Origin: Alphaproteobacteria bacterium
Lineage (GTDB): Bacteria > Pseudomonadota > Alphaproteobacteria > DSM-16000 > Inquilinaceae
Direction: 5' to 3'
Length of the DNA stretch: 45,215 nt
Assembly: GCA_028277405.1 (NCBI GenBank)
Contig: JANQGH010000019.1
Location: 1 to 45,215 of the forward strand
The translations under genes and the position numbers were made by a program. Under the pieces are notes generated by a model that did not search any database, was not told the DNA's origin, and saw only the letters and a list, made by a program, of their open reading frames with translations. This document shows positions 32,802 through 40,298 of the stretch, piece after piece; the first letter of the stretch is position 1; each line of letters begins with the position of its first letter.

Positions 32802-33374
32802 ATGCCCCGCGATCACGCGCGACACATCATCCGTATGACCGCCCCGCTGGCGACCGACCCGATGCTCATGCCGTCATGGGAACCGGCAGCTTCGGACGCG
32901 GACAGGCACGCCGCGAGGATCGGCTATGCCCGTGTATCCACGCCCTCGCAAAATCTGGATCTGCAGCTTAAGGCCCTTAACGCCTATGGGTGCGAGATCG
33001 TCCATACCGACCGCGCCAGCGGCGCAAGCCTGCGCCGGGCGGGATTGCGGGAAGCCATCCGCCAATGCCGGTCCGGCGATGAACTGGTGGTGTGGCGGTT
33101 GGACCGTCTTGGCCGAGATCTGCGCGGTCTTCTGGACCTTGATGCGGTGCTGGCCGAGCGCCATATCACGCTTAAGGTTCTGACGGGTCAGCTTGCCTCA
33201 TTTGAAACCCGCTGCACCGAAAGCCGCGTCATCTTTGCCATCATGGCGGCGATTTCATCGTACGAAATAGACGTAACCTCCGAGCGCACGCGGGCGGGGC
33301 TGGATGCCGCCCGTACGCAAGCCATGGCGCTTAGCCCGCCTTTCCTCTCCTACTGTCAGTTGGGAGTCGTCTGA
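32802..33374 (+). CDS. Serine recombinase (resolvase/invertase), C-terminally truncated
   Basis: A 190-residue protein. The catalytic domain is intact: RIGYARVSTPSQNLDLQLKA, with nucleophile Ser46 in YARVS, ELVVWRLDRLGRDLRGLLDL with the conserved arginines, and ESRVIFAIMAAISSYE. After RTRAGLDAART the sequence turns into unrelated residues (AMALSPPFLSYCQLGVV), and the helix-turn-helix domain every resolvase needs for site binding is absent. The end is therefore probably a recombination junction and the protein inactive alone. The start could also be the ATG at 32835. The upstream DNA holds the dyad GCATAAATTATGC (32706-32718) and a related TGCATAAGG near 32747, which may be remains of its binding sites. 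Confidence 0.8.
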   Translation: MPRDHARHIIRMTAPLATDPMLMPSWEPAASDADRHAARIGYARVSTPSQNLDLQLKALNAYGCEIVHTDRASGASLRRAGLREAIRQCRSGDELVVWRLDRLGRDLRGLLDLDAVLAERHITLKVLTGQLASFETRCTESRVIFAIMAAISSYEIDVTSERTRAGLDAARTQAMALSPPFLSYCQLGVV

Positions 33375-33519
33375 TCCGTCTGATAAAAAAGCAGCCGGAT
33401 AATTGCAATCATGTAAAATAAAGCTGTAGTTTTGAATTGGATTACTCGGTCGGTAATACTGTTGTTACTTAGGTAAGTGAGATTCGATTAGACGCAAACG
33501 CATTGCCATTACTGACGAA

Positions 33520-34155
33520 ATGAGGGCGCTGCTTCAATCCCACAAGCGGCGTACAGGCATTGGCGAGGTGGCGCTACTGCGGGGCGCTGCGGATAAGCCT
33601 GACGGCCTGACCTCGGATACAATCGCTAAATGGATGCGTGGCGACAGCGCAACGGGCCGGAAGGATCACGTTGAATATGTACTGCGTCGCTGGGACGAGT
33701 CAGATTGCCGATTTCCCCTGACCCATGAAATCATCGAAAGCCTGCGTGGGCACAAAGAGCGCACGGGCGTTGGCCCGGCGCTCCTACTCCGGGGCCGCAA
33801 ATTCCTGCCGCTAAGGCTTAAGCCCGCGACGATAGAATCCTGGCTGTCCGGCGCGGCAGAGTCGGCGCGGGCCTCACATCTAAAGACCGTACTAGAACTC
33901 TGGGCGGCCCTGCCGGACAATCCCTATGTCGAGCTGACGGGCGAAATGGCCGGTGAACTGGCGGCAGTTATCGAAGCCACCGGCGTTACGCCTACGCGGC
34001 TCCTGCGCATGGCAGAAGACCCGCCAGCGGACCTGAAAGCCAGCGATGTATCACGCTGGAAAACCCGCCGCGTTGCGACAGTCCGGCAGGGGCACTTTTG
34101 CTTTGTCATGAACAGTTACCGGGCGTTACTCGCCCGCCAGAAAAGGCCGCTCTAA
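33520..34155 (+). CDS. Protein of three tandem HTH-like repeats, unknown function
   Basis: A 211-residue protein that I do not recognise as a known family. It consists of three diverged copies of a ~65-residue unit: MRALLQSHKRRTGIGEVALL, then IIESLRGHKERTGVGPALLL, then MAGELAAVIEATGVTPTRLL. Each continues into a segment like LTSDTIAKWMRGD, LKPATIESWLSGA or LKASDVSRWKTRR, and ends in a helix with a conserved W or Y. The TIxxW pattern after a GxxxLLRG helix resembles Cro/XRE recognition helices, so each unit may bind DNA. Codons upstream of the ATG (IAITDE) match the beginnings of the other two units (FPLTHE, VELTGE), so the true start may be non-ATG or the 5' end may be lost. There is no clear ribosome binding site. 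Confidence 0.6.
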   Translation: MRALLQSHKRRTGIGEVALLRGAADKPDGLTSDTIAKWMRGDSATGRKDHVEYVLRRWDESDCRFPLTHEIIESLRGHKERTGVGPALLLRGRKFLPLRLKPATIESWLSGAAESARASHLKTVLELWAALPDNPYVELTGEMAGELAAVIEATGVTPTRLLRMAEDPPADLKASDVSRWKTRRVATVRQGHFCFVMNSYRALLARQKRPL

Positions 34156-34380
34156 TTCGGACTGACTGCGCCGCACCTCAATCGCCTGAAATAGAACGAA
34201 AATATTCTGCTCATTAAAGAAGAGTTAATACTGCCGAACATTTATCCTAAATTGATACTATTTCCATAATAACTCAATATTAACCTTTTTATTCTATTCT
34301 TTTAGCCAAGAAATACTTGTGTCTGCGGTTCTTTTGCTACCGCAAGGCCATGAAAAACAAGGGTTCAAGAGGGAGTGCGT
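34156..34380. promoter_or_regulatory. AT-rich leader of the 356-residue gene
   Basis: This 225-bp AT-rich spacer is followed by a ribosome binding site (GAGGGA) ahead of the next ATG. A TTGATA...CAATAT pair with 17-nt spacing (from about 34253) is a possible promoter. The hairpin TGCGGT / ACCGCA (34324-34329 and 34339-34344) lies in the leader. Confidence 0.35.
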
Positions 34381-35451
34381 ATGGCTGTCGATAAACAGCG
34401 CAAAACCGAAATGGAGCAAGCCGCAGAGGGCATGAACGGCCATCTGGTCGGTGCGTTTGGCAATCTTGGCCTGATGCAGCCGATGGTGGACATGGACACG
34501 GCTGAGGATCTCACGGTGGATGGCCACGAAGCGGACCCTCTCAATCACGCCGCCGAGCATCAGGCCGCCCTCACGGAAAAAGCGCATAACTACGCCATGA
34601 AAAGCGGTTTCGATGACGGAAGCGCGGCGGGAATGCGCCTGCATATCGTCAATGAAGGCGGCGGCGGCATCGGCAGCAAGAGTGGGGGCAAAAGGGCGCA
34701 GGAGCGCGCCTACCGCGAAGCCGTGCTAGCCGCGCTTGATAACGGCAACCTGCCCGAGTTGATCGCTGAACAGGTGATCGGCGGCCTGAGCGATGAAGCG
34801 ATCGCGGATATGGTCGGACAGATCGAGGCGGAAACTGGACAATCGTTTGAGGATTATGCTGCGGACATCCTTGGCGAAGAAGCCGCGCAGCGTCTGCCGG
34901 GCGAAAGTCTGGAAGAATACCGCCGCCGGGTGCTGACCGCTCTGGCGGAAGAAATGCTGGACGAACACGGCAACATCAAACCGGAATACGCGGATGATCC
35001 GCTGGCCGGGATGCTGCGCGATAATGAGGATTTTCAGCGGATCATTGCGGAACGCGATGCCATCCGTGCGTACGTGGCCGAAAACGGCGTGACTGCCGCT
35101 GCTGTTGAAAGAGCTGACGAAGCCACGCGGGGCGATGGCGGTGCGGCCGACGTGATTGGCCATGAAGACTATACTGAAATCGGCCATGTCTCGACCAACA
35201 ATCAGGATGAAGTAAGAGATGAAGCAGCGACAGCGCCGGAGTCCGCCGCCGAGAATGAAGATGAGTTTGCCATTATGTCCGGCCACACGCCGCCGGTGCC
35301 GGTTGACGGGCTGGTCGAGCCGCCAACGTCGCTTAGCGATTGCAGATTAACAGAGACTTTTGATGCGTGCCGCGGCGAGTTGCACGGCCAAGGCGACCAA
35401 GCGCCAATTGTGACAGCAGAGGCCGATCCGGGTCCAATCCCCGCTGCTTAA
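34381..35451 (+). CDS. Hypothetical acidic element protein
   Basis: A 356-residue protein with no family that I recognise. The start ATG at 34381 has GAGGGA 6-7 nt upstream. It is hydrophilic and strongly acidic, with helical stretches such as SLEEYRRRVLTALAEEMLDE and a glycine-rich linker (EGGGGIGSKSGGKRA) near residue 95. There is no signal peptide or membrane helix. The C-terminal ~90 residues look disordered (PESAAENEDEF, TPPVPVDGL). It overlaps the convergent downstream gene by 4 nt. Its place before the transfer block suggests an element-specific role, but nothing in the sequence fixes it. Confidence 0.6.
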   Translation: MAVDKQRKTEMEQAAEGMNGHLVGAFGNLGLMQPMVDMDTAEDLTVDGHEADPLNHAAEHQAALTEKAHNYAMKSGFDDGSAAGMRLHIVNEGGGGIGSKSGGKRAQERAYREAVLAALDNGNLPELIAEQVIGGLSDEAIADMVGQIEAETGQSFEDYAADILGEEAAQRLPGESLEEYRRRVLTALAEEMLDEHGNIKPEYADDPLAGMLRDNEDFQRIIAERDAIRAYVAENGVTAAAVERADEATRGDGGAADVIGHEDYTEIGHVSTNNQDEVRDEAATAPESAAENEDEFAIMSGHTPPVPVDGLVEPPTSLSDCRLTETFDACRGELHGQGDQAPIVTAEADPGPIPAA

Positions 35452-35996
35452 CCGCCCTCAAGTCCGGGCCGAACGTCGTCGGCCTGCGCCAATCCGTTCA
35501 GGACCCGCACCTGCTCCGCGACTTCGGGAATAGCGATCCTGGCCTGCCGCAGGGTCTTCACTTCCGTGCCGTTGTGCTGGCCGTGAATGAGGTGGCCAAT
35601 GTAGTAGGACATGACCGTGTTCGGGGCATCGTTTGGCGACAGGAAGTACCGGGCCTCGACCCCCTGCGCTGCAAAAGCATTGACGAAGGCCTGGCCAAAC
35701 TGGGCGGCATTCTCAAAGTGGGCGTTTGGAAAGTCCTGCCCGACATGGATCAGGATGCCGACGCCCGGGTTCTCTTCCGCGTAGTTGCGTGCCGCATCAG
35801 CCGCGGCGCGGAGCTCGCAAAGCTCTTGTTGCCATGTGCAATCTTCGGAACTGATAACGGGCTGGGCCGTAACGTCCTGCGCGTTGGCCTGTCCTGAAAC
35901 TCCGGCAACGGATGCGGCGGCCAGCATGGCTGTGCCCGCGAACGCGCCGATGATGCCGCGACGGCTCAATGCTGTACTCTTCGGGTCCATGACCAT
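35448..35996 (-). CDS. Exported hypothetical protein with twin-arginine-like signal
   Basis: A 182-residue protein. The start at 35996 (MVMDPKS) has AGAGG 8 nt upstream; a reading 16 codons longer is possible. The N-terminus TALSRRGIIGAFAGTAMLAA carries a paired arginine before a hydrophobic core, suggesting a Tat-type signal with cleavage near ANAQD. The mature part contains two close cysteines (SEDCTWQQELCELRAAADAA) and a compact domain with VGILIHVGQDFPNAHFENAA and MSYYIGHLIHGQHNGTE. I recognise no family. It is convergent with the preceding gene and divergent from the recombinase gene to the right. Confidence 0.6.
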   Translation of the reverse strand: MVMDPKSTALSRRGIIGAFAGTAMLAAASVAGVSGQANAQDVTAQPVISSEDCTWQQELCELRAAADAARNYAEENPGVGILIHVGQDFPNAHFENAAQFGQAFVNAFAAQGVEARYFLSPNDAPNTVMSYYIGHLIHGQHNGTEVKTLRQARIAIPEVAEQVRVLNGLAQADDVRPGLEGG

Positions 35997-36077
35997 GCTC
36001 TTGCCTCTGTCTTGTATTTCCAAAACAACGCGAAAGTAATTCATACCTATTGTACTTTATCTTTCGCATTCATATTT

Positions 36078-36238
36078 AACAAAAAGGATCGTTTTTGTTG
36101 TAATTTCTGTTGATAAAGACTATGATGGCTCCAAATTGGCCAATATATTCACAGTATTGCGTTTTTGTTCGCGGTATGGGGTATGCGGACGTTTTGAAAA
36201 ACAGGCATTTGCCCGAACTCAAAAACGATCCCTTTTGT
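36078..36238. promoter_or_regulatory. Res-like multi-subsite region upstream of a serine recombinase
   Basis: Two outer sites, CAAAAAGGATCGTTTTTG (36080-36097) and its near-exact inverted copy (36220-36238), are each dyad-symmetric around a GATC core. Two inner elements, CGTTTTTGTT (36160-36169) and CGTTTTGAAAAACAG (about 36190-36204), carry the same A/T-rich arm. Site II lies 60 nt from the right-hand outer site. The recombinase ribosome binding site follows at once. This fits the subsites of a resolvase res locus or the ends of an invertible segment. Confidence 0.6.
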
Positions 36239-36254
36239 GTGCAAGGAGACTCCG

Positions 36255-36848
36255 ATGGACGCATGGCAACTGCCTGAAATCACAGGGAAACGCGTCGGGT
36301 ATGCGCGGGTCAGCACCGAAGACCAGCGGCTCGATATGCAGCTCGATGCTCTGAAAGCAGCGGGCTGCTCGAAAATATTCCGGGATCAGGGCGTATCGGG
36401 CGCAAAGGCCGCCCGGCCCGGTCTCGATGAAACGCTAAAGGTTCTGGAAGCCGGTGACGCACTGATTGTCTTCAAGCTCGACCGGCTGGGCCGGTCGGTT
36501 CTGCATCTGGCGGACCTGTTGACCCGCTTCCGGAACGAGAGCATTTACTTCGTCTCGCTCAGCGAGGGCATCAATACGGTCACGCCCGGCGGCAAGCTCG
36601 TCTATCACATCTTCGCCGCCGTGTCGGAGTTCCAACGCGACCTTATCCGCGAGAATACGGTCTGCGGCATGCAGGCTGCCCGCGAACGCGGCGCGAAGAT
36701 CGGCAGGCCTTACGCCCTCACCGAGTGCATGATTCTGGAAGCGCATCGCATTCTGGAGCAGGACGGCCTGCCACTCGACTTCATCGCCGCCCGCTGCGGC
36801 GTTTCGCAAATGACGCTGAGGCGGTCGTTCCGGCGGTTGGGACTCTAG
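36255..36848 (+). CDS. Serine recombinase (resolvase/invertase family), complete
   Basis: A 197-residue protein with both domains. The catalytic domain begins KRVGYARVSTEDQRLDMQLD, with nucleophile Ser20. FRDQGVSGAKAARPGLDETL, FKLDRLGRSVLHLADLL and LVYHIFAAVSEFQRDLIREN follow. The C-terminal helix-turn-helix (ALTECMILEAHRILEQDGLP, then IAARCGVSQMTLRRSFRRLG) is present, unlike in the other recombinase of this element. AAGGAG precedes the ATG at 36255. It should act on the symmetric sites just upstream, resolving multimers or cointegrates or inverting the segment between the outer sites. Confidence 0.92.
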   Translation: MDAWQLPEITGKRVGYARVSTEDQRLDMQLDALKAAGCSKIFRDQGVSGAKAARPGLDETLKVLEAGDALIVFKLDRLGRSVLHLADLLTRFRNESIYFVSLSEGINTVTPGGKLVYHIFAAVSEFQRDLIRENTVCGMQAARERGAKIGRPYALTECMILEAHRILEQDGLPLDFIAARCGVSQMTLRRSFRRLGL

Positions 36849-37162
36849 CCGATATCCGGGCCATGCAGGCATTCATGGCCCTGCCCTCTGACGTAAGGCA
36901 TAACACAGGGCGTTTGCTCAAGAGACTGGAGTTGCAATTTGGTGAAGACGTTGACAGCGTTTAACGCTGATGCGTTGAGCCTGCCCCTCCTTGGAAACGG
37001 CCCGTAGTTGGACTACGACCCCTTTGCCAGCGCCAGTGTTTGAGGTAGGCACACATATACCCCATGCTCTCACATGCAAGAGGCTTCGGGACGGGGGTGT
37101 TGGGGCGCAAGAGACAAGGCGGAAAGTCGCCGAGTAGTTGAGAGCAAATAGGAGAACACTGA
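36849..37162. other. Gap after the recombinase without a convincing gene
   Basis: A 33-codon frame (36863-36964, MQAFMALPSDVRHNTGRLLK...) exists, but it has no ribosome binding site. Nothing else is recognisable. GGAGA at the right end is the ribosome binding site of the metallopeptidase gene. Confidence 0.4.
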
Positions 37163-38596
37163 ATGATCCCCGCAATGTTCGTTTATGGCGTTGCGCAGGG
37201 CGTTATCGAAGTCGAGGATGATTCGAGGGAGTTTGTTGAACTGTATGAAGGGTACGTGAAGTCCTATCTGATCGGCGAAATACAGAGAATATTCAGCGCA
37301 ACCCGATCCGATTTACAGACCAACAGAGAATTCACGCATAGCATAGAGTTCAAAACCACAAGCGAGAAGCACGCGTTTGCTAAATCTGAGATAGACTCGG
37401 ATCGCAGATTGAAAATCACGATCTCTCTGGGTCTTTTTCACGCCTTGCAGGATTGTTGCCTGAGAGCTTTTTCTGCACAGGAGTTCTTTAACGATCTGGA
37501 CGCTCTAGCGAAGGGAGAAGGTCAGTATTGGCGAGGGGGCAAGACGCTAGAACTGGGTGATATGACAGATGAAAAACCGAATGCTCGCTATTTTGATTAC
37601 GCGCTAGAAGCGTTGCCAAGCCCCATCCGATTGGACTGGCAAGAGGAGTTCTCCAAAGTCGGAGTCTATATAAAGAAAATCCCGTTAGACGACGAACGGG
37701 TTCAAGCTGCGAGAATTGCTCTCGATATTGGCCTGTTCTTTCTGTTTCTGCACGAGGAAAACCACTTCATACTAGGGCACCTCGACTACATAGAAGATTA
37801 CTTTTCCAGCAGGGAGTTGGATGAGTTCTCATTCTTGTTGGAGCATGACGATTCACCGTTCACCGAACTTGAACCTGAGATCAGCAAGGTCTTTGAATGG
37901 CAAGCCGACCGGCAAGCAGTCAGAGATGTAATGTCGTTCTGGCGAGGGGTCGATTTGCAAGAGTTGTTGCCCGACTACGCAAAAAACAGTTCGCCATGGA
38001 GAGTGCATCTTGTCACCTCTGCTATTGGTCTTGTGATGTTGGTGCTGGACAGAGCGCGCCTCCAACTGGGAGACGCCGAGGGATATCCGCCTGTACGCGT
38101 CAGGTTTTGCTCCAGCATTCAAGCGATATCGGCCGAGCTACTCCACGGCGAGTTGTTACCAGTCTTGCGCGACAATGGAAGCGAAGTTTTCATTTCGACG
38201 CTGCTGGAACATATCCAAGCAATTGGCAATGCGATCTATGATGTGAGCATTGCGCGTGAGATGATAAACGAGGATGAGCCGTTGAATAGTGAAGACCAAG
38301 ACCCGATAGTTCGCGAGAGAAAAGGTGCGTTGGTTGCTGGTGTGATCTATGTTGTTGACGGCCTTATTGATCTGGCGGGCGATAAAGGAGCTGAATTCCG
38401 AAACACAATGGAAATCGTGCGACAGAAGTCACTTGATCTGATAGCGGCCACGTTCACAGAAGATGGTGAGCGCCACAGCGGTTCGCTTGATGCGTTGGTC
38501 GCAGAAGCGCAGAGTACCCTCGCCGAGCACCGGGCGTTTTTGGACTTAAACTCTAGCCGCTTTTGGAGTGAGCTTGAGCCCTATCGGGCGCTCTAA
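37163..38596 (+). CDS. Putative zinc metallopeptidase (HEENH...EWQAD), unknown family
   Basis: A 477-residue soluble protein. At residues 197-201 it has HEENH, a valid HExxH zinc site, in a hydrophobic helix (LFFLFLHEENHFILGHLDYI), and 44 residues later EWQAD (245-249). The Glu-x-x-Ala-Asp spacing is what gluzincin-type peptidases (M48-like and phage-associated groups) use for the third zinc ligand. No signal peptide is seen. The rest has no motif that I recognise. It is followed after 32 nt by an XRE-type regulator, which recalls ImmA-ImmR protease/repressor pairs, though the sequence is not ImmA. Base composition is AT-richer than the conjugation genes. GGAGA precedes the ATG. Confidence 0.65.
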   Translation: MIPAMFVYGVAQGVIEVEDDSREFVELYEGYVKSYLIGEIQRIFSATRSDLQTNREFTHSIEFKTTSEKHAFAKSEIDSDRRLKITISLGLFHALQDCCLRAFSAQEFFNDLDALAKGEGQYWRGGKTLELGDMTDEKPNARYFDYALEALPSPIRLDWQEEFSKVGVYIKKIPLDDERVQAARIALDIGLFFLFLHEENHFILGHLDYIEDYFSSRELDEFSFLLEHDDSPFTELEPEISKVFEWQADRQAVRDVMSFWRGVDLQELLPDYAKNSSPWRVHLVTSAIGLVMLVLDRARLQLGDAEGYPPVRVRFCSSIQAISAELLHGELLPVLRDNGSEVFISTLLEHIQAIGNAIYDVSIAREMINEDEPLNSEDQDPIVRERKGALVAGVIYVVDGLIDLAGDKGAEFRNTMEIVRQKSLDLIAATFTEDGERHSGSLDALVAEAQSTLAEHRAFLDLNSSRFWSELEPYRAL

Positions 38597-38628
38597 ACGC
38601 CTGTCGGTGGGCTACGATTAATCGGCGG

Positions 38629-39387
38629 ATGCAGGATATGCGTGAGCTAAAGAAGATTCGGGAAGCGTTGATCGCTGATCCGAGTTTGAGCGAACGTCAC
38701 GCCGAAGCGGTGGATGATCTTAGGAAAATCCGGCGTCCGCAATCGGGTAGCCGAGCTTCCGCCGGGTTTCTGGGGGAAGCGGCCAACGCTGGAACTGGTG
38801 CCTCGGATACCAACTCGAAGATCGCCGTGGATCGAGACAGATCGTTCAAGTATTGCAATTTTCTGTTGGATTGTGGCATATTTGACGAAATATTCGATGA
38901 AGTAATACTGACAAAACAATCAGTAAAAGATTCCATTAGGCGCGTTTATCCGGTAGATTTGGATGATAGTGCATTATCTGAATTCATCGACAATGAAATA
39001 AAGAAACTTAAAGCTGGTTCGTATCAGCCATTGACGCCTGTCAACGATCCCGGCGCAATTGGCGAAGGCGAACATTTAGAGACGCGGAAAAAAGAGGGTT
39101 TGCCCGGTGAAGGAGCCGGCGAACCAGTGAGTTTAGACGAGCACAGCGACGCAATTCGTACCATTTTCTGTGATGCATCCACCAATGAAGGTATCGGTGG
39201 AATGCTTGTCCGTGCTCGGAAGAGAGCCGGGATGAGTCAAGAGGATGTGGCCGAGCGTATGGGAACAAACCGATCCAATGTTGGTCGCATTGAGAACGGT
39301 CGATCCACAGCGTCGGTCTCAACCTTGCGAAAGTACGCCGAGGCGGTCGGCGCTCGGCTGGAAATGCGACTGGACCCAGAAAACTAA
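38629..39387 (+). CDS. XRE/HigA-like transcriptional regulator with long N-terminal extension
   Basis: A 252-residue protein. The C-terminal 60 residues (190-246) are a clear Cro/C1-type helix-turn-helix: GMLVRARKRAGMSQEDVAER, then MGTNRSNVGRIENGRSTASV, ending in the LRKYAEAVGARLEMRL form typical of HigA-like antitoxins. The first ~185 residues form a separate region with a hydrophobic core (FKYCNFLLDCGIFDEIFDEV) and charged linkers; no family is recognised. It lies 32 nt after the metallopeptidase gene on the same strand, so the two are probably one operon, and the N-terminal region may be the peptidase's target or partner. Tandem palindromes follow just downstream. Confidence 0.75.
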   Translation: MQDMRELKKIREALIADPSLSERHAEAVDDLRKIRRPQSGSRASAGFLGEAANAGTGASDTNSKIAVDRDRSFKYCNFLLDCGIFDEIFDEVILTKQSVKDSIRRVYPVDLDDSALSEFIDNEIKKLKAGSYQPLTPVNDPGAIGEGEHLETRKKEGLPGEGAGEPVSLDEHSDAIRTIFCDASTNEGIGGMLVRARKRAGMSQEDVAERMGTNRSNVGRIENGRSTASVSTLRKYAEAVGARLEMRLDPEN

Positions 39388-39388
39388 C

Positions 39389-39420
39389 GGATCATTATTG
39401 ATCCGGGTCATTAATGACCC
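39389..39420. promoter_or_regulatory. Two abutting palindromes after the XRE regulator gene
   Basis: GGATCA-TTAT-TGATCC (39389-39404) is followed immediately by the perfect palindrome GGGTCATTAATGACCC (39405-39420). They share the pattern (G)GxTCATTAxTGAxCC, like two operator copies. They could serve the XRE protein, or form a terminator between the two units. Confidence 0.55.
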
Positions 39421-39427
39421 TATATTT

Positions 39428-39490
39428 CGTTCCATGGTCATCTTGATGGGGTGACCGGGCGCGGTCCCTCCCGGACCGCACGGTGGAACG
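39428..39490 (+). ncRNA. Predicted three-way-junction leader RNA before the SprT-like gene
   Basis: Three stems nest perfectly: an outer CGTTCCA (39428-39434) with TGGAACG (39484-39490), and inside it GGTCA / TGACC (39436-39440 and 39452-39456) and GCGGTCC / GGACCGC (39461-39467 and 39473-39479). The closing strand touches GGAG, the ribosome binding site of the next gene, so folding could control its translation. Confidence 0.5.
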
Positions 39491-39499
39491 GAGAGGGTG

Positions 39500-40285
39500 A
39501 TGGTCGCTGCGGGTTTACGCGAAACGGTTATCGGCAACGCTGAAATCCTGCCGCCTGACGCGGATTCTTCGTACGATTCAAACATTGATGTCCGACACCT
39601 GACGGCCAGCGAGGAACTCAACGCCGCCGTCCAGCATCTGTTCGATGAGCTGAACCGGCGGCTGTTCATCCCCCATCTCAAAAACAAACAGGGCAACCTT
39701 CTCGGTGAGGTGCCCGAGTGCATTCTGACCGTCCAGTCCACCGGACGATGCAAAGGCTTCATGGCCAGAGCTCAATGGTCAAACCATCGGGGACGTTATC
39801 TCGATCAGATCACGCTTGTTTTTGAAAAGCACGCCCATGGCGACACGCGCGACGTCGGTCAGACGATGGCACACGAGATGGTGCACGCCGTTCAGCTTCA
39901 CAAAGGAAAACCCGGAAAAGGCAACTATCACAACCGCCAGTTCTCCGACTGGATGAAGTCGATAGGGCTTCAAACCTCACAAACAGGCAAGCCGGGCGGC
40001 GCGGAAATCGGTACGGGGATGAGCGATTACATCATCTCCGGCGGGCCATTCGACCGGGTGATGAACGACCTCACGGCCGAGGGTTTTCAAATCCCCTGGG
40101 AAGCCGTGCGGGCGCTTCCGTCGTTCGGCATTGAGGATGATCCCGGCGAGACCAAACCCAAAGACCCATCCAAGGTGAAATTCACCTGCTCCGTCTGCCG
40201 CGCAAATGCGTGGGCGAAACAGACGGCCCGGCTCGTCTGCGGTGTGCCCGCCTGTGGCCTGCCGCCCATGACCGCCAACATCTAA
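39500..40285 (+). CDS. SprT-like zinc metalloprotease-fold protein of the transfer block
   Basis: A 261-residue protein. The N-terminal ~160 residues form a SprT-like domain: LNAAVQHLFDELNRRLF, AQWSNHRGRYLDQITLVFEK, and QTMAHEMVHAVQLHKG with the HExxH site His125-Glu126-x-x-His129 and a third-ligand candidate His144 in GNYHNRQFSDWM. The C-terminal ~40 residues are a zinc ribbon (FTCSVCRANAWAKQTARLVC). SprT-like proteins on mobile elements are common companions of conjugation or replication genes, possibly acting on DNA-protein crosslinks; that role is inferred. ATG at 39500 is chosen over an adjacent GTG. It lies 13 nt before the next gene, opening the transfer operon. Confidence 0.85.
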   Translation: MVAAGLRETVIGNAEILPPDADSSYDSNIDVRHLTASEELNAAVQHLFDELNRRLFIPHLKNKQGNLLGEVPECILTVQSTGRCKGFMARAQWSNHRGRYLDQITLVFEKHAHGDTRDVGQTMAHEMVHAVQLHKGKPGKGNYHNRQFSDWMKSIGLQTSQTGKPGGAEIGTGMSDYIISGGPFDRVMNDLTAEGFQIPWEAVRALPSFGIEDDPGETKPKDPSKVKFTCSVCRANAWAKQTARLVCGVPACGLPPMTANI

Positions 40286-40298
40286 GGAGCTTCCGTCC

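Noticed and set aside
36863..36964. A 33-codon ORF after the complete recombinase
   Set aside because: No ribosome binding site and no context support; left as an unannotated possibility.
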